Shown piece by piece: positions 7,250 through 15,432 of a stretch of DNA of 64,000 nucleotides. The notes below the pieces were generated by a model. It saw only the letters and a program-made list of their open reading frames with translations, ran no database searches and was not told the DNA's origin. A program made the translations under genes and the position numbers. Within the stretch, counting starts at the first letter, position 1. Each line of letters starts with the position of its first letter. The DNA lies in NCBI GenBank assembly GCA_964581385.1, contig CAZOOK010000009.1, positions 82,806 through 146,805 of the forward strand, read 5' to 3'. Source of the stretch: CAZOOK01 sp964581385. Its GTDB lineage: Bacteria > Pseudomonadota > Gammaproteobacteria > Nevskiales > Nevskiaceae.

Positions 7250-10165
7250 ATGTTCAATAATTTATCGCGCTTGATTCTGACGCTGCTCGGCGCGACAGTC
7301 ATGTCATTTTCTGCCGATTCGTGGGCTGCTGTCAGCAAGCCGATACTCCACAACTTCGGAGGCGTGAGCCAATCCGACGGCGGCAATCCGACTGGAGCCC
7401 TGATCCAGGCCAGCGATGGTAATTACTATGGCACCACCGTCAACGGCGGCAACGGTAGCGATTTCGGCACCGTATTCATGGTTACGTCTACGGGACAATT
7501 GACAACGCTCTACAGTTTCAGCGGCGGCGCCGACGGCAGTTATCCGGACGCTGGCCTTATTCAGGGCAACGACGGCAATTTCTACGGGATCACTTCGGGT
7601 GATGCCGCGGGCAAAGCTGGAACCGTGTTCAGGATCACCCCCAGCGGGGTGTTGACGACGCTCTATAGCTTCAGCGGCGGAAACGACGGTGGTCATCCCG
7701 AAGGTCGTCTCGTCCAGGCAAGCGATGGCAATTTCTATGGAACCACCGCGGATGGCGGAACCTTCAACGCCGGCACAGTCTTCAAGATGACGCCGGACGG
7801 TACATTGTTGACAACGCTTTATAGCTTCACGGGCGGGAATAACGGCAGTGCTGATGGCGGCTATCCGCAGGCAGGTGTGATCGAAGCCAGCGACGGCTAC
7901 TTGTATGGAACCACGCTTAGCGGTGGCACCACGCCTAGCAGCGGCACCGCGAATTGCGGGACGGTTTTCCATATTGGAACCGATGGCATGGGCTATGCCA
8001 CGCTCTATACGTTTACCTGCACAACCGATCAGGGAATGCCGATTGGCGGACTAGTCGAAGGATCCGATGAAGCTTTATACGGCACTACGTCGGGAATCGG
8101 GATCGGGACCGATGGAACCGCGTTCAAGATTTCCACGGATGGATTGTCGTTCTCGACACTCTATAGCCTTGATGGCATCAATGGCGATGGCTCGGTGCCG
8201 CGCGGAACGCTGATTCTGGGTACAGACGGTGCATTTTACGGAACAACATCGATCGGCGAGGACGCTTTGAACAATGGCACCGTGTTCAGTGTCACAGCGG
8301 CGAAGCAGTTCACGGCGCTGTATAGTTTCTCGGCGAACGTCACCGATGGTACGAATAGCGACGCGGGTCTGGTGCAGGGCAGCGATGGCAACCTGTACGG
8401 GACGACTGCGAGCGGCGGGAATTTGGGCGACGGGACTGCTTTCAGGGTTGTGCCGGCGACTCAGCTGGTGCCCCCCATATCAGTGACTCTAAACCCTGCT
8501 TCGATTGTGGCCGGGCAGAGTACGAGATTATCTTGGCATGTTGACAACGCAACGGGGGGCAGTTCGAGCCTGTGCTTCGCAAGCGGTGACTGGAGCCAAA
8601 ATCAGCCAACCACCGGTGCCCAGACTTTGACTCTGAACCAGGCTGGAACTTATAACTATGCCCTGACCTGCGGCGGCGTGGAGTCCTCGTCGGCAACCTT
8701 AAGAGTGACCACCCTATCATCACCTTCGGGTTTGACGGCGCAGGCTTCGGATGGCCAGGTATCCCTGACCTGGATGCCAGCCTCAGTGGTCACCAGCTAC
8801 CAAATCAACTATGGACCAGCGGGCAGTTCCCCTACCACGATCTTTGTCAGTAATACCAGCACCAGTACTGTCATTGCTGGATTGACCAACGGCACACAAT
8901 ATTTCTTCAAGATTGCGACCGTGAATGGTGGCGCTACTAGTGCGTTATCTGCGGCGGTCAGCGCGACTCCGATCCCGCCGTTGCCGTTGGCACCCGATGG
9001 TTTAACGGCGTCTGTCGGTAATGCGCAGATCGTTTTGACGTGGAACGCTCCATCGAACGCAACCAGCTACAACATTTATGTTGGAACGTCTCCGGGCGGC
9101 GAGAATCTTTCCCAGCCGATAGCGGCTTCGGCATCGCCCTATAGGATCAGCTCACTGACCAATGGAACCACCTATTATTTCAAGGTCGGGGCCGTAAACA
9201 ATCTCAGCGGCGCGGGGCCGCTCTCGGCCGAAACGAGTGCGACACCAGTGGCGCCTCCGGTTGCTGCGCCTACCAGTGTGACTGCGTCGCCGGGCGATAC
9301 CGAAGTTCTCGTCAATTGGACTGCAGTCGCGGGTGCGACCAGCTATACCCTGTCATATAGACCCGCGGGTGGTAGTACGCAGTCGATTCCGGCGATCACC
9401 GGTACAAGCTATCTCGTCACCGGACTTACGAACGATACTGCTTACTCCTTCGTGGTTGCCGGCGTAAATGTGGGTGGTGCCGGTCCTCAATCGGCGGCTG
9501 TCAGCGCAAACCCAACCGCACTGCCCGCAGCGCCCGACGGCGTCACGGCGCTGCCCAAGAACGCGAAAGTCGTGCTCAGCTGGAACCCGGTTGTCAGTGC
9601 CAACCAGTACAACGTCTTTGTGGGAACCTCTCCTGGTGGAGAAGATCTGTCTCTGCCCATAACGACATCGGCAACGAGTTATGCGGTCGGCTCACTTGCC
9701 AATGGAACCACCTATTACTTCACTGTTCAGGCCGTAAACAGAAATGGTCCTGGGCCAACGATGTCCTTGGAAGTGAGCACCGCCCCGGTTGCGCCGCCGG
9801 CGGTTGCGCCGGACGGTCTCACCGCTGCTCCGGGTGATAGCCAAGTTGCCCTTAACTGGAACGCCGTTGCCGGGGCAGATAGCTATGCGATTTATCAAGG
9901 TACTTCCAGCGATGATGCGATGATAGTGGCGACAGTCACTGGTACGAGTACCACGATTACCGGGCTTGCCAACGGAACGACGTATTACTTTAAGGTCGGG
10001 GCCTCCAACCTCGGTGGCTCCGGGCCAATATCTGCCGCGGTCAGGGCGGTTCCCGCCGTGCCGCCACAATCTTCCTCTGGCGGCGGCGCCTTCGGTCCTG
10101 GGATTCTTGGCCTGCTCGTCGCATCCGCCGCACTGCGGCGGCGCAGGAGCAGTTTGGGGCTCTGA
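7250..10165 (+). CDS. Exported GloVer-repeat and fibronectin type III protein with GlyGly-CTERM-like tail
   Basis: A 971-residue surface or secreted protein. Residues 1-26 form a signal peptide. About 28-400 contain seven tandem repeats of roughly 52 residues built on DGNFYGTT, GTVF and LYSFSGG, the TIGR03803 (GloVer) type. About 405-490 is an Ig-like domain with a likely disulfide. Five FN3 domains follow to about 940, each with NGTTYYFKV-type strands. The last 30 residues read as SSSGGG, a hydrophobic helix, then RRRR, matching a GlyGly-CTERM sorting signal processed by rhombosortases in other bacteria. No catalytic domain was seen, so a structural or adhesive role is likely. FN3 modules 2 and 4 are near-copies even in DNA, which suggests recent internal duplication. 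Confidence 0.85.
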   Translation: MFNNLSRLILTLLGATVMSFSADSWAAVSKPILHNFGGVSQSDGGNPTGALIQASDGNYYGTTVNGGNGSDFGTVFMVTSTGQLTTLYSFSGGADGSYPDAGLIQGNDGNFYGITSGDAAGKAGTVFRITPSGVLTTLYSFSGGNDGGHPEGRLVQASDGNFYGTTADGGTFNAGTVFKMTPDGTLLTTLYSFTGGNNGSADGGYPQAGVIEASDGYLYGTTLSGGTTPSSGTANCGTVFHIGTDGMGYATLYTFTCTTDQGMPIGGLVEGSDEALYGTTSGIGIGTDGTAFKISTDGLSFSTLYSLDGINGDGSVPRGTLILGTDGAFYGTTSIGEDALNNGTVFSVTAAKQFTALYSFSANVTDGTNSDAGLVQGSDGNLYGTTASGGNLGDGTAFRVVPATQLVPPISVTLNPASIVAGQSTRLSWHVDNATGGSSSLCFASGDWSQNQPTTGAQTLTLNQAGTYNYALTCGGVESSSATLRVTTLSSPSGLTAQASDGQVSLTWMPASVVTSYQINYGPAGSSPTTIFVSNTSTSTVIAGLTNGTQYFFKIATVNGGATSALSAAVSATPIPPLPLAPDGLTASVGNAQIVLTWNAPSNATSYNIYVGTSPGGENLSQPIAASASPYRISSLTNGTTYYFKVGAVNNLSGAGPLSAETSATPVAPPVAAPTSVTASPGDTEVLVNWTAVAGATSYTLSYRPAGGSTQSIPAITGTSYLVTGLTNDTAYSFVVAGVNVGGAGPQSAAVSANPTALPAAPDGVTALPKNAKVVLSWNPVVSANQYNVFVGTSPGGEDLSLPITTSATSYAVGSLANGTTYYFTVQAVNRNGPGPTMSLEVSTAPVAPPAVAPDGLTAAPGDSQVALNWNAVAGADSYAIYQGTSSDDAMIVATVTGTSTTITGLANGTTYYFKVGASNLGGSGPISAAVRAVPAVPPQSSSGGGAFGPGILGLLVASAALRRRRSSLGL

Positions 10166-10266
10166 GCTGACAGGCAGTAAGATCGAGTCGCGGCAGATAT
10201 CAGATATCGTCGGCTTGTCGCCGGCGTGCGTGTCCAAACGTCTCCACCGATTTGGCAAAGACCGAT

Positions 10267-11268
10267 ATGAACTCTGCAGCGTGTATCGAAAGCAGGAGCC
10301 GAAGATCATGGAAGCAGTTGCTAAATACCGGATTGATGTTTTTCGGTTCGCTGATGCCATTGGGTATCACGGAAGCATCTGTCAGCGGAACGGCTGTCCA
10401 GCTGCCTGCGGAGACACATCCAATGTCTGAACCGATGCGGCCCCATCATGGCGTCCATGAATTTGAAGAGGACGACAGCACCGGTGGAGACATAGAGCTT
10501 CCCGCAGGTGCCAAAGTGGAGCGGGACATCGCCTACGGTGCGGACCCGGCGCAGCGGATCGATGTGTATATGCCCGCGCATGCGGAAGCTGCACCCGTTC
10601 TCTTCATGGTGCACGGCGGAGCGTGGATGCTCGGTGACAAGGCTGCGACCCGCGTCGTCGCCAACAAGGTCGCGCGATGGTTGCCGAAAGGCTTCATCAT
10701 GGTATTTGCCAATTACCGTCTGGTGCCGAACACCGATCCGCTCGGACAAGCCGACGATGTAGCAAAAGCGCTCGCCTTTGCCCAGTCGAAAGCGAAATCG
10801 TGGGGCGGCGATCCATCCCGGTTCGTCTTGATGGGACACTCGGCGGGCGCGCATCTCGCCGCCCTGCTTGCCGCCGATCCCGCCATCGCGTCGCGCCAGG
10901 GCGTCAAGCCGTGGTTGGGCACTGTGATGCTCGACAGCGCGGCGTTCGATGTCGTACAGATCATGAAGGCGGAGCATCGGCGGTTCTACGATCGCGTTTT
11001 CAAGAACGATCCTTCTTACTGGAAGAACACGTCACCCATCCATCGTCTTTCCGGAATGCCAGCGCCGATGCTGGCTGTCTGTTCGAGCCGTCGCGCCGAC
11101 TCGTGCCCGCAGGCGCAGAGTTTTGTGGCAAAAGTGACATCGATGGGCGGCCGGGCTTCCGTATTGCCGATCGATTTCACGCATCGTGAAATCAATGAGA
11201 ATCTTGGCCTCGCCGGACCGTATACAGACTCGGTCGAATCCTTTCTGCGTTCGATTGGTTTGACCTAA
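10267..11268 (+). CDS. Alpha/beta hydrolase, carboxylesterase-like, exported
   Basis: Serine hydrolase of the alpha/beta fold, closest in look to arylformamidase or carboxylesterase-like enzymes. The oxyanion motif HGGAW occurs near residue 115 and the nucleophile elbow GHSAGAH near 190; a candidate acid/base pair lies in LPIDFTHREINENLG near the end. The first 45 residues contain a hydrophobic segment (LLNTGLMFFGSLMPLGITEASVSG) that looks like a signal peptide, so it is probably periplasmic. The ATG at 10267 is preferred over an upstream TTG in the same frame. It stands 101 bp after the GloVer-FN3 gene and may be a separate unit. Substrate cannot be told from sequence. Confidence 0.8.
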   Translation: MNSAACIESRSRRSWKQLLNTGLMFFGSLMPLGITEASVSGTAVQLPAETHPMSEPMRPHHGVHEFEEDDSTGGDIELPAGAKVERDIAYGADPAQRIDVYMPAHAEAAPVLFMVHGGAWMLGDKAATRVVANKVARWLPKGFIMVFANYRLVPNTDPLGQADDVAKALAFAQSKAKSWGGDPSRFVLMGHSAGAHLAALLAADPAIASRQGVKPWLGTVMLDSAAFDVVQIMKAEHRRFYDRVFKNDPSYWKNTSPIHRLSGMPAPMLAVCSSRRADSCPQAQSFVAKVTSMGGRASVLPIDFTHREINENLGLAGPYTDSVESFLRSIGLT

Positions 11269-11590
11269 ATCCCTGCGCAATCGGCACTCCGGCTCTATTC
11301 CGTAAGCCCCTTTGGAGCCTCGCGCGTCCGCGGTAACGCCTTGTGCTCTCACCAGTTGGCGGTGTCTCCCGGGAGAGAGGTGAAGGCGATTGATCTGTCG
11401 ACTGCCTACCTCATCGCGAAGCTTTCCGCAAGCAGGTCAAGCGGCGCACGGCGGGATTTAGGATAATGCGCGTCCCTTTGCAGTTGCCTGCTGCCATGAC
11501 CGATCTGAATTCCGACTCCTCAAGCTGCGCGCGCATCGCGAGCGGCTATAGCTTGCGCGCCGTCGGCGCGTGAGCGATCGGGGTCCGGCG
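11269..11590. other. Gene-free stretch before ribA
   Basis: About 320 bp with no supported gene. I looked for an FMN riboswitch ahead of ribA and did not see its conserved core. A 35-codon frame from 11466 ends just before ribA but has no support as a gene. A weak AT-rich patch near 11455-11468 (GGGATTTAGGATAATG) could belong to a promoter. Confidence 0.4.
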
Positions 11591-12241
11591 ATGGCCACAG
11601 GGGCGGAGCTGCGTTTTATTGCCGAGGCGCGTTTGCCGACACCGTTCGCGGAGTTCACGGCGCGCGTCTATCGCTGTCCGGCCGATGGCAAGGAGCACGT
11701 CGCGTTGATACTGGGAGATTTGCAGGCGACGGTTTCACCGGCCGGCGTGGAGTTGCCGGCGCCGCTGGTGCGCGTGCATTCGGAGTGTCTGACCGGCGAT
11801 GCGTTGTTCTCGCTGCGCTGCGACTGCGGATTCCAATTGCACGCGGCGCTGGAGACGATTGCGCATGAAGGGCGGGGCGCGCTGCTGTATCTACGCCAGG
11901 AAGGGCGCGGCATTGGCCTCGGCAACAAGATTCGCGCGTATGCTTTGCAGGATCAAGGCGCGGATACGGTGGAGGCCAATCATCAGCTCGGGTTTCCGGC
12001 CGACGCGCGCGACTACGGGGTGGCGGTCGCACTGCTGCGCAGACTGAAGCTGCGCCGCCTGCGGTTGATGACGAATAATCCGGAAAAGCTTGATGCATTG
12101 CGCCGTGACGGTGTCGAAATCGTCGAGCGCGTCGGGATCGAGCGTGGCCGCAATCCGCACAACGCGGCCTATCTCGACACCAAGGCGTTGAAGATGGGAC
12201 ATCTGCTGGCGCCGCGCAAGGATAAGGATAGCGCGCAATGA
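11591..12241 (+). CDS. ribA: GTP cyclohydrolase II
   Basis: First step of riboflavin synthesis: GTP to 2,5-diamino-6-ribosylamino-pyrimidinone 5'-phosphate, formate and pyrophosphate, in the cytoplasm. The zinc cluster HSECLTGDALFSLRCDCG carries the three expected Cys residues, and LRQEGRGIGLGNKIRAYALQ is the conserved active-site block. MTNNPEKLDAL near residue 165 is also typical. The frame is open to a GTG at 11570, but the ATG at 11591 places the conserved AEARLPTPF at the same distance from the start as in E. coli RibA, so it is preferred. About 216 residues, normal for a stand-alone RibA without a RibB domain. Its stop overlaps the next start by 4 bp (ATGA), so it heads a ribA-kinase-pyrD operon. 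Confidence 0.95.
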   Translation: MATGAELRFIAEARLPTPFAEFTARVYRCPADGKEHVALILGDLQATVSPAGVELPAPLVRVHSECLTGDALFSLRCDCGFQLHAALETIAHEGRGALLYLRQEGRGIGLGNKIRAYALQDQGADTVEANHQLGFPADARDYGVAVALLRRLKLRRLRLMTNNPEKLDALRRDGVEIVERVGIERGRNPHNAAYLDTKALKMGHLLAPRKDKDSAQ

Positions 12242-14217
12242 ATCCGGTGCCTGCGGGCGGGTTGTTGCGCGAAATCGGCCGCTTCGGACTTTCGACGTTC
12301 GACGCCTCGCGCGGCTTCGCGCCGCTCCTGAAGCTGCTGACTTCGGACGACGATGTCGATCGCGAGCAGCTGCGCATCGCGGTCGATCGCGCCTTCGCCG
12401 GGCTCTACGCGCATCCGCTGGTGCGCCACACCGAGCGTTTTACGCAGACGCTGCGCAAGCGCGGGTTCATTCCGAATGAGCAATCGACCGAGGATCTGAT
12501 TCGCTTCGTGGTCGAGCAGGTGGTGGCGCGCAGTCCGGTGCCGGTGCCGGACATGCTGGTGCAGGAATTCTGGCAGTTCTTCAACGAGCTATTCGCGTCG
12601 CCGGAACTGAAAGGCCTTGGTTCATTGACGTTGGATATGGTGCGCCTCGTCGTCCTCACTTATGAGCCGCTGCTGGTCGAGATCATCAATCTGCTGAAGG
12701 CCGGCAAGCGTTTCAATCAATGGCAGTTCAACGAGCTGCTCAAGCGCGCGCAGCAAGTACGTGCCGACGCTGCGATCGTGCGCCGGCAGATCCGTGCGCT
12801 GCGCTACATCAAGCCGTTTTTCCAGGCGGATCCAAAAGATTTCCGCGCGCAGGCGCAGATTGTCGCCAGCATGGTGCGCGAATTCGGGCCGTTCTTCATC
12901 AAGCTTGCGCAGGTGGCAGCGGCGAATGCCGATTTCCTGCCGAACGAGATCGCGCGCGAACTCGCGGTGTTCCACGACGACGTGCCACCAATGAGCCCGG
13001 AAGAAGTCGAGGCCGCGTTCATGGAGTGCTTCGGCAAGCTGCCGGACAAGTTGTATATGGGCTTCGACGCGGCGCGGCCGCTCAAATCGGGTTCGATCGG
13101 CTCGGTCTACATCGCGAAGAAGCCTTTTCTCGAAGATGGGCGCGAGGTGTTGCGCACGGTACTGGTGAAAGTCGGTCGTCACAACATCGATCGCGAATTC
13201 GCGATCGGCAAGCTGGTGATCGGACTGGCGATCCTGTCGAGCCAGTATTGGGCCCCGCACTCCAAGCTGATGCCGTTCCTGCGTGCGATGCAGGAGCAGG
13301 TGGACGAATTCATCGTCGGCTTCATGACCGAGCTGGATTTCGATGCGGAGGCGAGCAACCAGATCCGCTTTTTCGAGCGTAGCCTGGCCAGCCGCATCTG
13401 GCAGGTGCCGCGCCTATACGGGCAGTCGCCGCGCATTCTCGAAATGGAGTATCTCGCCGACGCCGAAAGTCTCGCGCGTGCGCTCGATCGCCTGCCGTCG
13501 CGCGCGCGGCGCGAGGTGCAGCGCCAGATCAGCGAGCGCCTGCTACTGGCGATTTTGCAGCAGGTGTTCGTCTATCGCGAACTGCACGGCGATCTGCATC
13601 CGGGCAACATCATGATCGGCCGCCGCGGCGAGCTGTACCTGATCGACTGGGGCAATGTCGTCAATCTGGAAGGCAAGTGGGATGCGGTGTGGCGCTACGT
13701 CGCTGCGGCCTGTGCGGCGAATGTCACCGTGCTGGCCGATACGCTGATCCGCATCAGCACGCAGCCGGAAACCAATCTGGCGCGGCGCGAGGAAATCCAG
13801 CGCACGCTGGAAGAGACGCTGCTGAAGAAAGGAGTGACGCCGCTGACGCGCAGAAATTTCGCGCGCGAACTCAGGAAGGGCGGCGTAGAAGGGTTGCGGC
13901 AGCGCGCGCAAACGGTTCTGCACCTGATGTCGAATACACAGTCGCTGGGGATCGTGCTGCGCGGCGACTATCTGCATCTGTCGCGTGCCGCAATGGCGGT
14001 CATCGGCAGCTTCGGTGCGCTGTATGAAGGTGAGCCGAAGAGCCGGCTGGTCCGGGATCTGCTGCGCAATATGCTGCGTCTGCCGATGATGGTATCCCGT
14101 GAAGTCGTGCATTCCGAACTGCTTGCGTTCCGCCAGCGCTGGCATCGCGCGCCGGCGTTGGAGAAGCAAGCCGTGCCCGTTGCGCTGTCGCTCACGGAAG
14201 CGGAGGGGCTGGTTTGA
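12238..14217 (+). CDS. ABC1/AarF/UbiB-family atypical kinase
   Basis: Member of the atypical kinase family that includes UbiB and COQ8, ATPases needed for ubiquinone synthesis. The family block FIKLAQVAAANADFLPNEIA at about residues 220-240 corresponds to the KxGQ region, with Ala in place of Gly (KLAQ). The nucleotide loop reads LKSGSIGSVYIAK, the catalytic loop HGDLHPGNIMIG and the metal motif LIDWGNV. Length 659 residues is longer than UbiB by about 100, mainly through a helical N-terminal region of some 190 residues. I see no clear C-terminal membrane anchor. It overlaps ribA and pyrD by a few bases each. A role in quinone metabolism is inferred from family and from neighbouring quinone-dependent PyrD; the native UbiB may be elsewhere. 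Confidence 0.85.
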   Translation: MNPVPAGGLLREIGRFGLSTFDASRGFAPLLKLLTSDDDVDREQLRIAVDRAFAGLYAHPLVRHTERFTQTLRKRGFIPNEQSTEDLIRFVVEQVVARSPVPVPDMLVQEFWQFFNELFASPELKGLGSLTLDMVRLVVLTYEPLLVEIINLLKAGKRFNQWQFNELLKRAQQVRADAAIVRRQIRALRYIKPFFQADPKDFRAQAQIVASMVREFGPFFIKLAQVAAANADFLPNEIARELAVFHDDVPPMSPEEVEAAFMECFGKLPDKLYMGFDAARPLKSGSIGSVYIAKKPFLEDGREVLRTVLVKVGRHNIDREFAIGKLVIGLAILSSQYWAPHSKLMPFLRAMQEQVDEFIVGFMTELDFDAEASNQIRFFERSLASRIWQVPRLYGQSPRILEMEYLADAESLARALDRLPSRARREVQRQISERLLLAILQQVFVYRELHGDLHPGNIMIGRRGELYLIDWGNVVNLEGKWDAVWRYVAAACAANVTVLADTLIRISTQPETNLARREEIQRTLEETLLKKGVTPLTRRNFARELRKGGVEGLRQRAQTVLHLMSNTQSLGIVLRGDYLHLSRAAMAVIGSFGALYEGEPKSRLVRDLLRNMLRLPMMVSREVVHSELLAFRQRWHRAPALEKQAVPVALSLTEAEGLV

Positions 14218-15236
14218 GTTTTGGTCTTTACTCGCTGGCCCGGCCAGCTCTGTTTACGCTTGATCCGGAACACGCACACGAGTTGACGTTGCGCACGCTG
14301 GCAGGCTATCCGCGTATCGCCGCTCCGTTCGGATTCGGTATCCGGCATCAGCCGGTACGTCTGATGGGGCTCAATTTCCGCAATCGCGTCGGCCTCGCTG
14401 CGGGGCTCGACAAAAACGGCGAATGCGTCGAAGCGTTCGATCGCATGGGCTTCGGTTTCATCGAGGTTGGCACCGTCACGCCGCGTCCACAGCCCGGTAA
14501 CGCACGGCCGCGCATGTTCCGACTGCCGAAACAGCAGGCCATCATCAATCGGCTGGGTTTCAACAATCACGGCGTGGATGCGCTGGTGAATCGCGTCCGC
14601 CGTGCGCGCCGGTCGGCGGTGCTCGGCGTCAACATCGGCAAGAATTCTGATACGCCGCTTGAACACGCCGAGGACGATTATCTGATTTGTTTGCGCAAGG
14701 TGTATCCGATCGCGGATTACGTCGTCGTCAACGTGTCGTCGCCGAATACGGCTGGCTTGCGCAGTCTGCAGGGCGCGGATCGTTTCCGCACGCTGGCCGC
14801 GGCGCTGGACGGCGAACGCCGGCAGCTGGCGGATCGCTATGGCCGTCACGTGCCACTACTGGTGAAGATCGCGCCCGATATCGGCGACGACGATCTGGCG
14901 ACGCTGGCTGTTGTCGCCGTCGAAAGCAGTATCGACGGTCTGATCGCGACGAATACGACAATTACGCGTCCCGGCGTCGAAGGAGATGCCATCGCGAAAG
15001 AAGCCGGTGGATTGTCCGGCGCGCCGCTGCGGCCGCTGGCGACCGCAGTGCTGAAACGGCTGCGCGGGCTGGTAGGAGCGGATTATCCCTTGATAGGTGT
15101 CGGCGGCATCGCCACCGCCGCGCACGCAGTTGAGAAGCGCGCGGCCGGCGCGGACTTGGTGCAGGTTTATACTGGGCTGGTCTATGAAGGGCCCGGATTG
15201 GTTCGCGAATGTGTTGCCGCGTTGCGAAACGGGTAA
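14214..15236 (+). CDS. pyrD: Dihydroorotate dehydrogenase (quinone), class 2
   Basis: Oxidises dihydroorotate to orotate in pyrimidine synthesis, passing electrons to the quinone pool; a peripheral inner-membrane flavoprotein. The N-terminal helix YSLARPALFTLDPEHAHELT is the class 2 membrane-associating segment. NRVGLAAGLDKNGE binds FMN, VGTVTPRPQPGNARPRMFR is the signature near residue 85, and VNVSSPNTAGLRSLQ holds the catalytic Ser. GVGGIATAAHAVEKRAAGADLVQVYTGL near the C-terminus binds phosphate. The start codon is TTG, overlapping the kinase stop (TTGA), which implies translational coupling. Length 340 residues is normal. A dispersed palindromic repeat begins two bases after its TAA stop. 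Confidence 0.96.
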   Translation: MSFGLYSLARPALFTLDPEHAHELTLRTLAGYPRIAAPFGFGIRHQPVRLMGLNFRNRVGLAAGLDKNGECVEAFDRMGFGFIEVGTVTPRPQPGNARPRMFRLPKQQAIINRLGFNNHGVDALVNRVRRARRSAVLGVNIGKNSDTPLEHAEDDYLICLRKVYPIADYVVVNVSSPNTAGLRSLQGADRFRTLAAALDGERRQLADRYGRHVPLLVKIAPDIGDDDLATLAVVAVESSIDGLIATNTTITRPGVEGDAIAKEAGGLSGAPLRPLATAVLKRLRGLVGADYPLIGVGGIATAAHAVEKRAAGADLVQVYTGLVYEGPGLVRECVAALRNG

Positions 15237-15238
15237 AG

Positions 15239-15295
15239 CTAGGCGCCGTTTTGGGCAGCAACGCAGCGACTAAAGTTAGTGTTGACAGGCCCTAG
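15239..15295. repeat. Dispersed CTAG-bounded repeat, copy A
   Basis: A 57-bp unit starting and ending with CTAG. Its core matches copy B at 17665-17758 in 45 of 51 positions by direct count, read in the opposite orientation. It begins two bases after the pyrD stop codon. Shared core words are CGCAGCGA and ACAGGCCC. Confidence 0.75.
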
Positions 15296-15432
15296 TTGCC
15301 CCCTGCACTTGGAGTGCGCGACACTACAACATTGAATAAATTGCTGAACGCAGCGTACGGCAGCGATCCCTGATGGTATCTCCCAGCGTGCGCGGTTCCA
15401 GCAAAATATGACTCAACCGATCGAGATCCATC

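Noticed and set aside
9692..10360. Minus-strand 222-codon frame opposite the FN3 domains
   Set aside because: Shadow of the real FN3-coding frame, Arg-rich, no start context.
11466..11573. A 35-codon frame whose TGA overlaps a GTG of ribA, as a possible leader peptide
   Set aside because: The ribA start is more likely the ATG at 11591, so the overlap loses its meaning; no ribosome site and no recognisable peptide.
11269..11590. FMN riboswitch ahead of ribA
   Set aside because: The conserved RFN core sequences were looked for and not found.
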